A stretch of 64,000 bases of DNA. It comes from SIG440 sp045586925. GTDB taxonomy: Bacteria > Bacillota > Clostridia > Monoglobales > Monoglobaceae. The notes under the pieces were generated by a model. That model worked only from the letters and a program-made list of their open reading frames with translations. It was not told the origin of the DNA and searched no databases. The stretch is taken from NCBI GenBank assembly GCA_045586925.1, contig JAZNBG010000014.1, forward strand, positions 62,001-126,000, given 5' to 3'. This document shows, piece by piece, positions 34,534 through 42,398 of the stretch. The position numbers were made by a program, and so were the translations under genes. Positions within the stretch are counted from its first letter, which is position 1, and each line of letters opens with the position of its first letter.

Positions 34534-34581
34534 GTTGCATCTAAACCTTATGTGTCGCAATGTCGAAATTTGCGAAAGGAA
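34534..34581 (+). repeat. Intergenic leader repeat, copy 4
   Basis: TTGCATCTAAACCTTATG followed by TGTCGCAATGTCGAAATT. It lacks the central ATATGGAT segment. Its tail TGCGAAAGGAAGT gives the ribosome binding site for the HAD gene, as copy 1 does for the DUF2691-like gene. Confidence 0.8.
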
Positions 34582-34590
34582 GTATGAAAT

Positions 34591-35409
34591 ATGGGTAAAT
34601 TTGATGGAATGTTGATTTGTACAGATCTTGATGGTACGTTGCTAAAAAATGATAAAACTATATCTTGTGAGAATATTGAAGCAATAGAATATTTTAAGCA
34701 TGAAGGTGGATATTTTACCTTTGTTACCGGAAGAATGCCGTTTTTTGTTTCGTATGTTTTAGATACAATAAAGCCGAATGCTCCTTTTGGATGTGTTAAC
34801 GGAGCTGGCCTTTACGATGGGCGCAAAGGTGAGTATGTATGGAAAGCGGTTATGCCGAATAATGTAATCGAGCTTGTCAAATATATTGATAATAACTTCT
34901 CTGACGTTGGAATTCAGGTTAATACATATTATAAAACCTATTTTTGCAAAGAGAATCAAACAATGAAGAATTTTAGAAAAGTAACAAAGCTTGAAAATAT
35001 CGTTTGTCATTATAATGATGTGCAAGAACCAATAGCAAAAATTCTATTTGGAAGCGAAAACGAGGAAGAAATTCAAAAGATAGAAAAAATGTTAAAATCT
35101 CATCCTTTAGCGAATGAATTTGATTTTATACGTTCCGAAAAAACTTTGTATGAGATTTTACCCAAAGGTATTGGCAAGGGAACTTCTATTATAAATCTTT
35201 GTCATCATTTGAACATCAATGTTAACAGAACTATTGCAATAGGCGATTACAATAATGATATTTCAATGTTTAAGGAAGCAGGAATAGGAATTGCGGTTTC
35301 CAATGCCTGTCAAGAAGCTTTGAATGAGGCTGATTTTATAACCGTAAGCAATGAGGAAAATGCAATTGCAAAAGTTATAGATGATTTATCAAAGAAAAAA
35401 TACATTTAA
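34591..35409 (+). CDS. Cof-type HAD-family hydrolase
   Basis: A 272-residue HAD phosphatase of the Cof/IIB class. Motif I is TDLDGTLLKND (nucleophile Asp near residue 11), motif II is FVTGRMP, the cap domain is of C2 type, and motifs III/IV are KGIGKGTSI and AIGDYNNDISMF. It should dephosphorylate a small sugar phosphate or related metabolite in the cytoplasm. It forms a two-gene unit with the isomerase-like gene 17 bp downstream and shares the A/T-rich composition of the island. ATG 34591 is used; an ATG seven bases upstream leads to a stop within four codons. Confidence 0.9.
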   Translation: MGKFDGMLICTDLDGTLLKNDKTISCENIEAIEYFKHEGGYFTFVTGRMPFFVSYVLDTIKPNAPFGCVNGAGLYDGRKGEYVWKAVMPNNVIELVKYIDNNFSDVGIQVNTYYKTYFCKENQTMKNFRKVTKLENIVCHYNDVQEPIAKILFGSENEEEIQKIEKMLKSHPLANEFDFIRSEKTLYEILPKGIGKGTSIINLCHHLNINVNRTIAIGDYNNDISMFKEAGIGIAVSNACQEALNEADFITVSNEENAIAKVIDDLSKKKYI

Positions 35410-35426
35410 TACGGAGGACTTTAACA

Positions 35427-36278
35427 ATGAAATTATCTACTAATATTATGCTTTTTCAACAAGTGCTGGGACTTGAAAAAACACTTCGAATTTTTGCTGA
35501 TGCAGGATTTGAAGCTGTTGAGTTCAATAGTGATATAGAAGAATACTACACTGACACTTATGATAAAGAATATTATAAGAATATAAAAAATCTTTGTGAT
35601 AATCTGGGCATTGAAATTACCCAGGCTCATGCTCCGTACAGACCTGGAAAAGATCTGGCAGAAAGTGAAAAATTTAAAAAACATAAAAATAGTCTAATAA
35701 AAGGAATTGAGCATTCATCATATTTGGGAGCAAAAATGATAGTTGTTCATCCTTTATCTCACATCAATTTAGATATTGAAGAAAATAATGATAAATTATT
35801 TGAATACAATATGAAATATTACAGAAGTCTTATTCCTTACGCTGAAGAGTATAATGTAAAGATTGCAATTGAAAATATTCCCGGCTGTATTACCCAAACT
35901 GCAAAAGGGTTATTGGAATTATTAAATGATTTAAATAATGAGTCTTTTACTGTATGCTACGATGTGGGTCATTCCAATATGTGCGGACAAAATCCTGCGG
36001 ATATGATAAGGGAAATCGGTAAGCACATAGGTTGTACTCATATCCATGATAATGACGGAATTTCTGACCGCCATACTCTTCCGTATTATGGTAATATAGG
36101 CTGGGAAAGTGTTATGAAAGCTTTTGCTGAGATAGGATATGAAGGAAATCTTAATTATGAAGCAGGTTTGTTTGTAAACAATGTACCTGTTTGTATGAGA
36201 CAAGAAAGTGCAATATATATGGCGAAAATAGGAAAGTATCTGATTGAAAGATTTCAGTATTATAAAAACAACCAATAG
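35427..36278 (+). CDS. Sugar phosphate isomerase/epimerase-like TIM-barrel protein
   Basis: A 283-residue protein of the AP-endonuclease-2/xylose-isomerase-like barrel family. Metal-site motifs are visible: TQAHAPYR, MIVVHPLSH, IAIENIPG, CYDVGHSNM, CTHIHDND and NYEAG. Family members isomerise or epimerise sugars, ketoses or inosose-type polyols. With a HAD phosphatase directly upstream, a small sugar-phosphate side path is plausible, but the substrate cannot be told. RBS GGAGG. The island ends about 80 bp after this gene. Confidence 0.85.
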   Translation: MKLSTNIMLFQQVLGLEKTLRIFADAGFEAVEFNSDIEEYYTDTYDKEYYKNIKNLCDNLGIEITQAHAPYRPGKDLAESEKFKKHKNSLIKGIEHSSYLGAKMIVVHPLSHINLDIEENNDKLFEYNMKYYRSLIPYAEEYNVKIAIENIPGCITQTAKGLLELLNDLNNESFTVCYDVGHSNMCGQNPADMIREIGKHIGCTHIHDNDGISDRHTLPYYGNIGWESVMKAFAEIGYEGNLNYEAGLFVNNVPVCMRQESAIYMAKIGKYLIERFQYYKNNQ

Positions 36279-36361
36279 TTTTTTATTCCTGGCGGAGAAT
36301 GGAATTTCGTTAATTTTACTCGTCTCAAGTCTATAAAAATTAAACATTATATTCACTGTTC

Positions 36362-36379
36362 TCCTGACTTGACACAAAC
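36362..36379 (+). repeat. 18-bp direct repeat, right copy
   Basis: TCCTGACTTGACACAAAC, identical to the copy at 33016. It is followed by CTAAGTGTTATACAG, which differs from the sequence after the left copy. It marks the right edge of the island, just before the tsaC-ywlE fusion. Confidence 0.75.
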
Positions 36380-36430
36380 CTAAGTGTTATACAGTAGAAA
36401 TTTAATTTACGAAAAAGAGGTTTTGTTTCA

Positions 36431-37855
36431 ATGGAAACAAGAATTTTTGAAAATACAACTGAAGATTTGAAGGCAGCAGCCGAGCTTATCCAAAATGGTG
36501 AAACTGTGATTTTCCCAACCGAAACAGTTTACGGCCTTGGGGCGAATGCTCTTGACGTATTGGCTGTTGAAAAGATATTCAAGGCAAAGGGCAGACCGTC
36601 GGACAATCCGCTGATTGTACACATTTCAAAGGCGGAGGATATGGAAACTTTGGCAGAGGTGATACCTGAGGGTGCTGTTGCTTTGGCAGAAAAATTCTGG
36701 CCGGGTCCCCTGACAATTATTTTAAAAAAGAAGCCTTGCGTTCCTGATACTGTATCGGCAGGCTTAGATACAGTTGGTATACGCCTTCCCGAAAATGAAA
36801 TTGCAAGAGATTTTATTTCTCGATGCGGTGTTCCCATTGCGGCACCAAGTGCAAATATTTCAGGGAAACCTAGTCCCACATCATTTGCTCACGTTTTTGA
36901 GGATATGGACGGCAGAGTTTCAGGGATAATAAGGGGCGGCGAATGCAGAGTAGGTGTTGAATCCACAGTGATTGATATGACATCAGAAATTCCCACAGTT
37001 TTAAGACCGGGCGGAATTTCTGTTGAACAGCTCCGTGAGGTTTTGGGGGAAGTTCTTATCAGCAGTGAGCTGAAGAAAGACGATATTCCCAAAGCTCCGG
37101 GAATGAAGTATAAGCATTATTCACCAAAGGCATCGGTTTACATTTTAAAAGGAACTGTGGAGGCGGTGTCACAATTTGTTGCAAAAAGATGCGTGTTCTC
37201 AAAGGTGGCAGTTATTGCCTTTGACGAAATGAAGGGAATGTTACCTGAGTGCGTTCACGTTCTTTCACTTGGGTCAATGAACTCGCCTGAGGATGCGGCA
37301 AACCGTTTGTTTGACTGTTTGCGTGAGTGCGACAGACTTGGGGTAAAGGAAGTTTATGCTCCCGAAATTCCCAATGATGGTCTTTGGCGGGCGGTTAAAA
37401 ATCGTCTGTACAAGGCAGCGTCAGGAAGATTGCTTGATGCTGAAACTGCAAAGTCAGTTCTGTTTGTATGTACAGGCAATACCTGTAGAAGTCCTATGGC
37501 AGAAGGAATTTATAACAGTCTGGGTCGGAATGGTGTTGCATCATCTTCAGGGCTTTGTGTGACTTCTGCAAAAGGCGCAGAGCAAAATGCGATTGATGCA
37601 GTAAAAAGATGGGGTATTGATATTTCAAACCATATACCAAAACAGACAACATTAGAGATGTTTGACTGTGCCGACATTGTGCTTACAATGACGCCTGACC
37701 ATAAATGGGTGCTTCCCGAGGATGAAAAGGTGCACACCCTTAAAGAGTTTGTGGGTGAGGTTGGCAATGTGGCAGACCCATATGGCGGCAGTGCTGAGAT
37801 TTATGAAAAATGTGCAGACGAAATAAAAAGTTTGATTGAGAAGATGAATATATGA
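36431..37855 (+). CDS. Threonylcarbamoyl-AMP synthase (Sua5/TsaC) fused to protein-arginine phosphatase (YwlE type)
   Basis: A 474-residue two-enzyme fusion. Residues 1 to about 200 are the YrdC/Sua5 domain (IFPTETVYGLGANA, KGRPSDNPLIVH, AAPSANISGKPSPT), which makes threonylcarbamoyl-AMP for tRNA t6A. Residues about 220-330 are the Sua5 C-terminal domain (PGMKYKHYSPKA). From 341 there is a low-molecular-weight phosphatase with the loop CTGNTCRS (Cys 347, Arg 353) and VADPYGG (Asp 449). Thr 351 in the loop is the residue that makes Bacillus YwlE specific for phospho-arginine. In Bacillus ywlC and ywlE are close but separate genes. rimI and tsaD follow with ATGA overlaps. Confidence 0.93.
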   Translation: METRIFENTTEDLKAAAELIQNGETVIFPTETVYGLGANALDVLAVEKIFKAKGRPSDNPLIVHISKAEDMETLAEVIPEGAVALAEKFWPGPLTIILKKKPCVPDTVSAGLDTVGIRLPENEIARDFISRCGVPIAAPSANISGKPSPTSFAHVFEDMDGRVSGIIRGGECRVGVESTVIDMTSEIPTVLRPGGISVEQLREVLGEVLISSELKKDDIPKAPGMKYKHYSPKASVYILKGTVEAVSQFVAKRCVFSKVAVIAFDEMKGMLPECVHVLSLGSMNSPEDAANRLFDCLRECDRLGVKEVYAPEIPNDGLWRAVKNRLYKAASGRLLDAETAKSVLFVCTGNTCRSPMAEGIYNSLGRNGVASSSGLCVTSAKGAEQNAIDAVKRWGIDISNHIPKQTTLEMFDCADIVLTMTPDHKWVLPEDEKVHTLKEFVGEVGNVADPYGGSAEIYEKCADEIKSLIEKMNI

Positions 37856-38301
37856 TAAATTATGTACCAATGGAATCCCACCATATAGATGGCCTTGCAG
37901 CGGTAGAAGAAGAGTGCTTTAATTCGGGATACGGAAGATGTACCTTTGAAAAGGAGCTTGAAAACAAAATTGCTAAATACATTGTAGCAGAGGAAGATGG
38001 AAAAGTTCTTGGTTACGCAGGTCTTTGGAACATCTGCGGCAGTGCAGATATAATGAATGTGGGAGTTCTTAAGGAATACCGCCGTTGCGGCATAGGGATA
38101 AATTTGCTTGAAGGGCTTGAAAAATACTGTATTGATAACGGCATTTTTGAGATTAACTTAGAGGTAAGAGTTGGTAATATTCCTGCCCGTGAGCTTTATA
38201 AAAAGCTGGGGTATGAGGAAATTGCTGTGAGAAAGGGCTACTATGACGGCAAGGAAGACGGCGTTGTAATGAAGAAGATTTTAACGGAGGAAAAGGTATG
38301 A
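37852..38301 (+). CDS. rimI: GNAT N-acetyltransferase, RimI type
   Basis: A 149-residue GNAT acetyltransferase with the acetyl-CoA loop YRRCGIGINLL and the NIPARELYKKLGYEE end typical of RimI, which acetylates the N-terminal alanine of ribosomal protein S18. It overlaps the upstream and downstream genes by 4 bp each (ATGA), in the common position just before tsaD. Its true target in this organism is not proven. Confidence 0.9.
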   Translation: MINYVPMESHHIDGLAAVEEECFNSGYGRCTFEKELENKIAKYIVAEEDGKVLGYAGLWNICGSADIMNVGVLKEYRRCGIGINLLEGLEKYCIDNGIFEINLEVRVGNIPARELYKKLGYEEIAVRKGYYDGKEDGVVMKKILTEEKV

Positions 38302-39302
38302 GGATACTTGCTATTGAAAGCTCCTGTGACGAAACGGCGGCTGCGGTTGTTGAAGATGGAACATCGGTTCTTTCAAATGTGATAAATACCCAGATTGAAC
38401 TGCATAAGACCTTTGGCGGTGTTGTGCCAGAGGTGGCATCACGCAAGCATATTGAAAATATCAGCGATGTGGTGGATAAGGCTTTATCGGATTGCAATAT
38501 GACGCTAAATGATATTGATGCCATTGCAGTGACTTATGGCCCCGGTCTTGTGGGTGCATTGCTTGTAGGTGTTTCAACAGCAAAGGGGCTAAGCTTTATG
38601 GCGAAAAAACCTCTTATTCCCGTTCATCACATAAAGGGGCATATTTGTGCCAATTATATCGAAAATCCTGATTTCAAGCCGCCTTTTATTTGCCTTGTGG
38701 CATCGGGCGGACACAGCCATATTGTGTATGTAAAGGATTATAATACTTATCAGGTTCTTGCCAAAACCAATGATGATGCCGCAGGCGAGGCATTTGACAA
38801 GGTTTCAAGGGTTTTGGGGCTTGGATATCCGGGTGGACCTGCCATTTCGAAATGTGCCATTGAGGGAAATCCTGATGCTATAAAGTTTCCCAGAGTGAAT
38901 ATGGGCGATGACGGCTTTGATTTCAGCTTCAGCGGAGTTAAAACCGCGGTTATCAATTATATTCACAATGCAGAGCAAAAGGGAATTGAAATAAACAAGC
39001 CTGACGTTGCGGCATCCTTTCAGGAGGCGGTGACAGATGTACTCAGCCGGCATCTTATAGAATGTGCAAAGAAGTATGACGTAACACAAATCGCCCTTGC
39101 AGGCGGTGTGGCGGCAAACAAGGCTTTGCGTGAAAGGGTAGAGGCTTTGGCGGCAAAAAACGGTATGACCTTTGCTTGTCCTTCGATGTCGCTTTGCACA
39201 GATAATGCCGCTATGATTGGCTGTGCAGCATACTTTGAGTATCAGGCAGGAGCACTTGCCGATATGTCACTTAATGCTGTTGCAAATTTGCCATTAGAAT
39301 AA
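38298..39302 (+). CDS. tsaD: tRNA threonylcarbamoyltransferase TsaD
   Basis: A 334-residue Kae1/TsaD protein. It transfers threonylcarbamoyl to A37 of ANN-decoding tRNAs with TsaB and TsaE. Signatures are AIESSCDETAAAV, GGVVPEVASRKH, VHHIKGHICANY (metal-binding His pair) and ASGGHSHIVYV, with LAGGVAANKALR near the end. TsaB and TsaE are not encoded between rimI and here, so they must lie elsewhere. Its 3' end overlaps the convergent spoIIR by 9 bp. Confidence 0.96.
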   Translation: MRILAIESSCDETAAAVVEDGTSVLSNVINTQIELHKTFGGVVPEVASRKHIENISDVVDKALSDCNMTLNDIDAIAVTYGPGLVGALLVGVSTAKGLSFMAKKPLIPVHHIKGHICANYIENPDFKPPFICLVASGGHSHIVYVKDYNTYQVLAKTNDDAAGEAFDKVSRVLGLGYPGGPAISKCAIEGNPDAIKFPRVNMGDDGFDFSFSGVKTAVINYIHNAEQKGIEINKPDVAASFQEAVTDVLSRHLIECAKKYDVTQIALAGGVAANKALRERVEALAAKNGMTFACPSMSLCTDNAAMIGCAAYFEYQAGALADMSLNAVANLPLE

Positions 39303-39917
39303 ATTTTGAAATAATTCAACAATTTTGAATTTGATTTCAACTGGGACTGATTCAGAACTTTCGGTGATAAGCTGGTATTCCGATGGCGAAAGATTTTCTT
39401 TAAGCTGTTCTTGGGCGTCCTTTGATACTGATACAATTCCATCGGTAAAACAAAGGGGCGGGTACATAACACACCACCAGTTTTCGCCTTTTGCCGCACC
39501 TATGCGGATGTTTACGGCGTTGTATCTGCCTTTGGGCAGAGCGATATTTCCGTAAGTTTTGGTGGGGAAGACAGTTTTACCGACAACAACCGATACGTTA
39601 TGCTTAAATCCGCAGCGACGGATTTCGTCCTCGGCAATTGTTTTGATATAGTCTGTGTTTTCACGGGCAAGGCTAAGAGCCTTATTTGGATTTGCCGACT
39701 GATTGAAAATATGAGAAGTGTCACGCAAAATGCGGTCACGCACTGCGAGTTTCAGCTTTTGGTCGGCATTAGAGTTGCTGTTTGCCACAACGTGCAAGCG
39801 TACAACCGAATTTGCGATATCCGCACCTGCGGATTTTGCATAGGACAAAATGATTGTGAATAAAAGTGTAAGTGTGAAAAATAATGCAAAAAAACGTGTT
39901 TTGTTTATGTAATGCAT
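39294..39917 (-). CDS. spoIIR: Stage II sporulation protein R
   Basis: SpoIIR is made in the forespore and secreted; it triggers SpoIIGA to process pro-sigma-E in the mother cell. The 207-residue protein has an N-terminal signal/anchor (FFALFFTLTLLFTIILSYA) and the conserved VVRLHVVANSNSNADQKLKLAVRDRIL, plus GYTVAV-like central strands and WWCVMYPPLCF. The start is the ATG behind GAAAGGA; longer in-frame starts have no RBS. A sigma-F promoter is expected. GTATA lies upstream at roughly the right place, but the -10 match is too weak to call. Confidence 0.93.
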   Translation of the reverse strand: MHYINKTRFFALFFTLTLLFTIILSYAKSAGADIANSVVRLHVVANSNSNADQKLKLAVRDRILRDTSHIFNQSANPNKALSLARENTDYIKTIAEDEIRRCGFKHNVSVVVGKTVFPTKTYGNIALPKGRYNAVNIRIGAAKGENWWCVMYPPLCFTDGIVSVSKDAQEQLKENLSPSEYQLITESSESVPVEIKFKIVELFQNLF

Positions 39918-40043
39918 AACATATTTCCTTTCGAAGTCTATATTTTGGTTACAAGGAAAGCATTGACAAGGTTTTTTTGATTTATACATATTGATTTTTT
40001 AAGTGTTGTGGTTTAAAATTATTTGAGATAGGACTGATTTAAA

Positions 40044-41099
40044 ATGAAAAAACTTAATGTTTGTGTGCTGTTTGGCGGCGTATCAAGTGAGCATACTGTG
40101 TCCGAGGTTTCGGCATCGGCTGTGCTTGACAATATTGACCGCAGCAAGTACGAAGTATTTCCAGTAGGTATAACCAACGAAGGAAAATGGCTTTTGTACG
40201 ATGGCAAAGTTGATGATATACGAAATCACACTTGGGAAAGCGGCAAAACAACACCTGCCATACTCTCTCCTGACAGATGCGATAAAGCGCTGATTGCGTT
40301 TGGCGAAAAAGGAGCTGAAAAGATTAAAATAGATGTTGTATATCCAGTTCTTCACGGCAAAAACGGCGAGGACGGCACAGTTCAGGGTCTTTGTGAGCTT
40401 GCGGGAATTCCATATGTGGGCAGCGGTGTTATTGGCAGTGCCGCTTGTATGGATAAGTGTATAGCAAAAATCTTGTTCGAGAAGGCTGGAATCCCTCAGG
40501 CAGACTGGGTGGAGTTAAAGCTTGGCGACAAGGTTGATTATGAACTGATTGAAACAAAGCTTGGCTATCCGTGCTTTATAAAGCCGTCATCGGCAGGCTC
40601 GTCTGTTGGTGTAACCAAGGCGGCAAACCGTGACGAACTGAAAGCTGGTATAGAACTTGCTCTTGAGCACGATTATAAGGTTCTTATCGAGGAAGCAATT
40701 GATGCCCGTGAGGTTGAATGTGGTGTAATGGGCAACCTTGCTCCCGTTACATCAAATGTTCTTGGCGAAATTATGCCTGCAAATGAATTTTATGACTTTG
40801 ATGCAAAGTATAAGGATGCAGATTCAAAGCTGATTATTCCGGCTAATGTAGATAATGAAACCGAGACTAAGATTAAAGAGCTTGCTGTCCGTGCATACAG
40901 AATTTGTGAGTGCCGAGGTCACTCAAGAGTTGATTTCTTTATTGACAGACGTGACGGCAGACTGATTTTAAACGAGATAAATACAATTCCGGGCTTTACG
41001 CCCATAAGTATGTATCCTAAGGTTTGGGAACATTCAGGGATGCCAATGCGCGATGTAATTGACAAACACATTGAGCTTGCACTAAGCAGAGAGGATTAA
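40044..41099 (+). CDS. ddl: D-alanine--D-alanine ligase
   Basis: A 351-residue ATP-grasp ligase that makes the D-Ala-D-Ala end of the peptidoglycan stem. Motifs are LFGGVSSEHTVS, PVLHGKNGEDGTVQG, CFIKPSSAGSSVGV, and NEINTIPGFTPISMYPK. The central loop YDFDAKYKDADSK keeps a Tyr-type arrangement, as in D-Ala-D-Ala enzymes; the D-Ala-D-Lac VanA pattern was not seen. It starts an operon with murI, DUF1934 and argS, which all follow within 15 to 45 bp. Confidence 0.95.
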   Translation: MKKLNVCVLFGGVSSEHTVSEVSASAVLDNIDRSKYEVFPVGITNEGKWLLYDGKVDDIRNHTWESGKTTPAILSPDRCDKALIAFGEKGAEKIKIDVVYPVLHGKNGEDGTVQGLCELAGIPYVGSGVIGSAACMDKCIAKILFEKAGIPQADWVELKLGDKVDYELIETKLGYPCFIKPSSAGSSVGVTKAANRDELKAGIELALEHDYKVLIEEAIDAREVECGVMGNLAPVTSNVLGEIMPANEFYDFDAKYKDADSKLIIPANVDNETETKIKELAVRAYRICECRGHSRVDFFIDRRDGRLILNEINTIPGFTPISMYPKVWEHSGMPMRDVIDKHIELALSRED

Positions 41100-41104
41100 G
41101 GAAA

Positions 41105-41911
41105 ATGGATAAACGGCCAATTGGCGTTTTTGATTCGGGACTTGGTGGACTGACCTGCGTAAAAGAAATAATGAAGATAATGCCGGATGAAGATGTAATT
41201 TATTTCGGCGACACAGGCAGAGTTCCCTACGGAACAAGAGAAAGAGATACCTTGCTTAAATATGTACGTCAGGATATCAGGTTTCTTGAAACATTTGATA
41301 TAAAAATGATAATAATTGCTTGCGGAACAGCAAGCAGTGCGGCACTTCCCTGGATTTCAAGTGAATTTGGAACCGAAATTATCGGTGTTGTAGAGCCTGC
41401 TGTACGTGCGGCAGTAAAGGCAACAAAAACCAAACGTATCGGTGTTTTGGGAACATCGGGAACAATAAAAAGCGGCAAATATCCGGAGTTTATAAAAAAC
41501 ATCTGCCCTGATGCCGAAATTTTTCAAAAGGCGTGCCCGATGTTTGTTCCGCTGGTTGAAAACGGCTATACAGACTGTGATGTTACCAAAATCATAGCAG
41601 AAGAATATCTTGCCGAGATAAAGAAATGCAATGTGGATACACTTATTCTGGGCTGCACCCACTATCCTTTGCTTAAATCGGTAATCGGCAAAATTATGGG
41701 CAAGGATGTAACCTTGATTGATTCAGGGGCGGCGGCTGCGGATTTTGCGTTTGAACAGTTGAAGAGCCGCGATATGCTTAGCGACAAAAAGGGCGGAGCT
41801 TATAATTATTACGTAAGTGATTCTGCGGCTGATTTTGCAAAGCTGGGCGGAATGTTTTTAACCCGACCCATTGGAGAATGTGTCGGCAAGGTAGACATTG
41901 AAAGGTATTAA
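41105..41911 (+). CDS. murI: Glutamate racemase
   Basis: A 268-residue cofactor-independent racemase that supplies D-glutamate for peptidoglycan. The N-terminal FDSGLGGLT, FGDTGRVPYG and C-terminal LGCTHYPLL are diagnostic. The first catalytic loop reads IACGTASS; the common form is ACNT, so the Asn beside the catalytic Cys is Gly here. The second catalytic Cys (GCTHYP) is intact. RBS TAAGGAAA. It is translated right behind ddl, which joins two amino-acid suppliers of the cell wall. Confidence 0.93.
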   Translation: MDKRPIGVFDSGLGGLTCVKEIMKIMPDEDVIYFGDTGRVPYGTRERDTLLKYVRQDIRFLETFDIKMIIIACGTASSAALPWISSEFGTEIIGVVEPAVRAAVKATKTKRIGVLGTSGTIKSGKYPEFIKNICPDAEIFQKACPMFVPLVENGYTDCDVTKIIAEEYLAEIKKCNVDTLILGCTHYPLLKSVIGKIMGKDVTLIDSGAAAADFAFEQLKSRDMLSDKKGGAYNYYVSDSAADFAKLGGMFLTRPIGECVGKVDIERY

Positions 41912-41925
41912 AATAAGGTGAAAAA

Positions 41926-42357
41926 ATGGAAAATAACGCAATGATATATCTTAAAACCCTGCAATCGGTTGAGGGTGAAAATGATACAGACGAAATAGAA
42001 CTCCAGACAAAGGGTAGATTTGCTGTTAAAAATAACAAGTTTTATATTATATATGAAGAAAGCGAGCTTACAGGCTTTGAAGATACCACAACGACAATCA
42101 AGGTGTCGGATGATGCGGTGTGTATGACCCGAAAGGGCAAATATAACAGCCGTATGGAGTTTCGCCCCGGTGAAAAGTGTTTATGCAACTACAACACACC
42201 GTTTGGAGTAATTCCGGTTGGGGTAAGCCCTATATCGTTAGAAAATAATTTAAGTGAGAAGGGTGGCAATCTTGCCATTGAATATATTCTTGATATAGAT
42301 AATAATGATTATCTTATTAACCGCCTGAAATTGACGGTTGACAGAATTGTTTCATAA
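41926..42357 (+). CDS. DUF1934 family beta-barrel protein (YwiB-like)
   Basis: A 143-residue calycin-like beta-barrel protein with the DUF1934 layout: an ELQTKGRFAVKNNKFYIIYEESELTG-type first half, KVSDDAVCMTRKGKYNSRM, then the segment PFGVIPVGVSP. The family (ywiB in Bacillus) lies right before argS in many Firmicutes, as it does here. Its function is unknown. RBS AAGGTGAAA. Confidence 0.88.
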   Translation: MENNAMIYLKTLQSVEGENDTDEIELQTKGRFAVKNNKFYIIYEESELTGFEDTTTTIKVSDDAVCMTRKGKYNSRMEFRPGEKCLCNYNTPFGVIPVGVSPISLENNLSEKGGNLAIEYILDIDNNDYLINRLKLTVDRIVS

Positions 42358-42398
42358 GAGAAAAATTTTCGCCGCACAGCGGCAGAATGGAGATAGAT

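Noticed and set aside
33551..34581. Leader repeats as a CRISPR array or integron attC sites
   Set aside because: The repeats are far apart with genes between them and no regular spacers, and no cas gene, integrase or attC-type R/L box symmetry was seen.
39918..40043. Sigma-F promoter for spoIIR
   Set aside because: GTATA is present on the minus strand, but the following -10 region matches the expected pattern in only about half its fixed positions.
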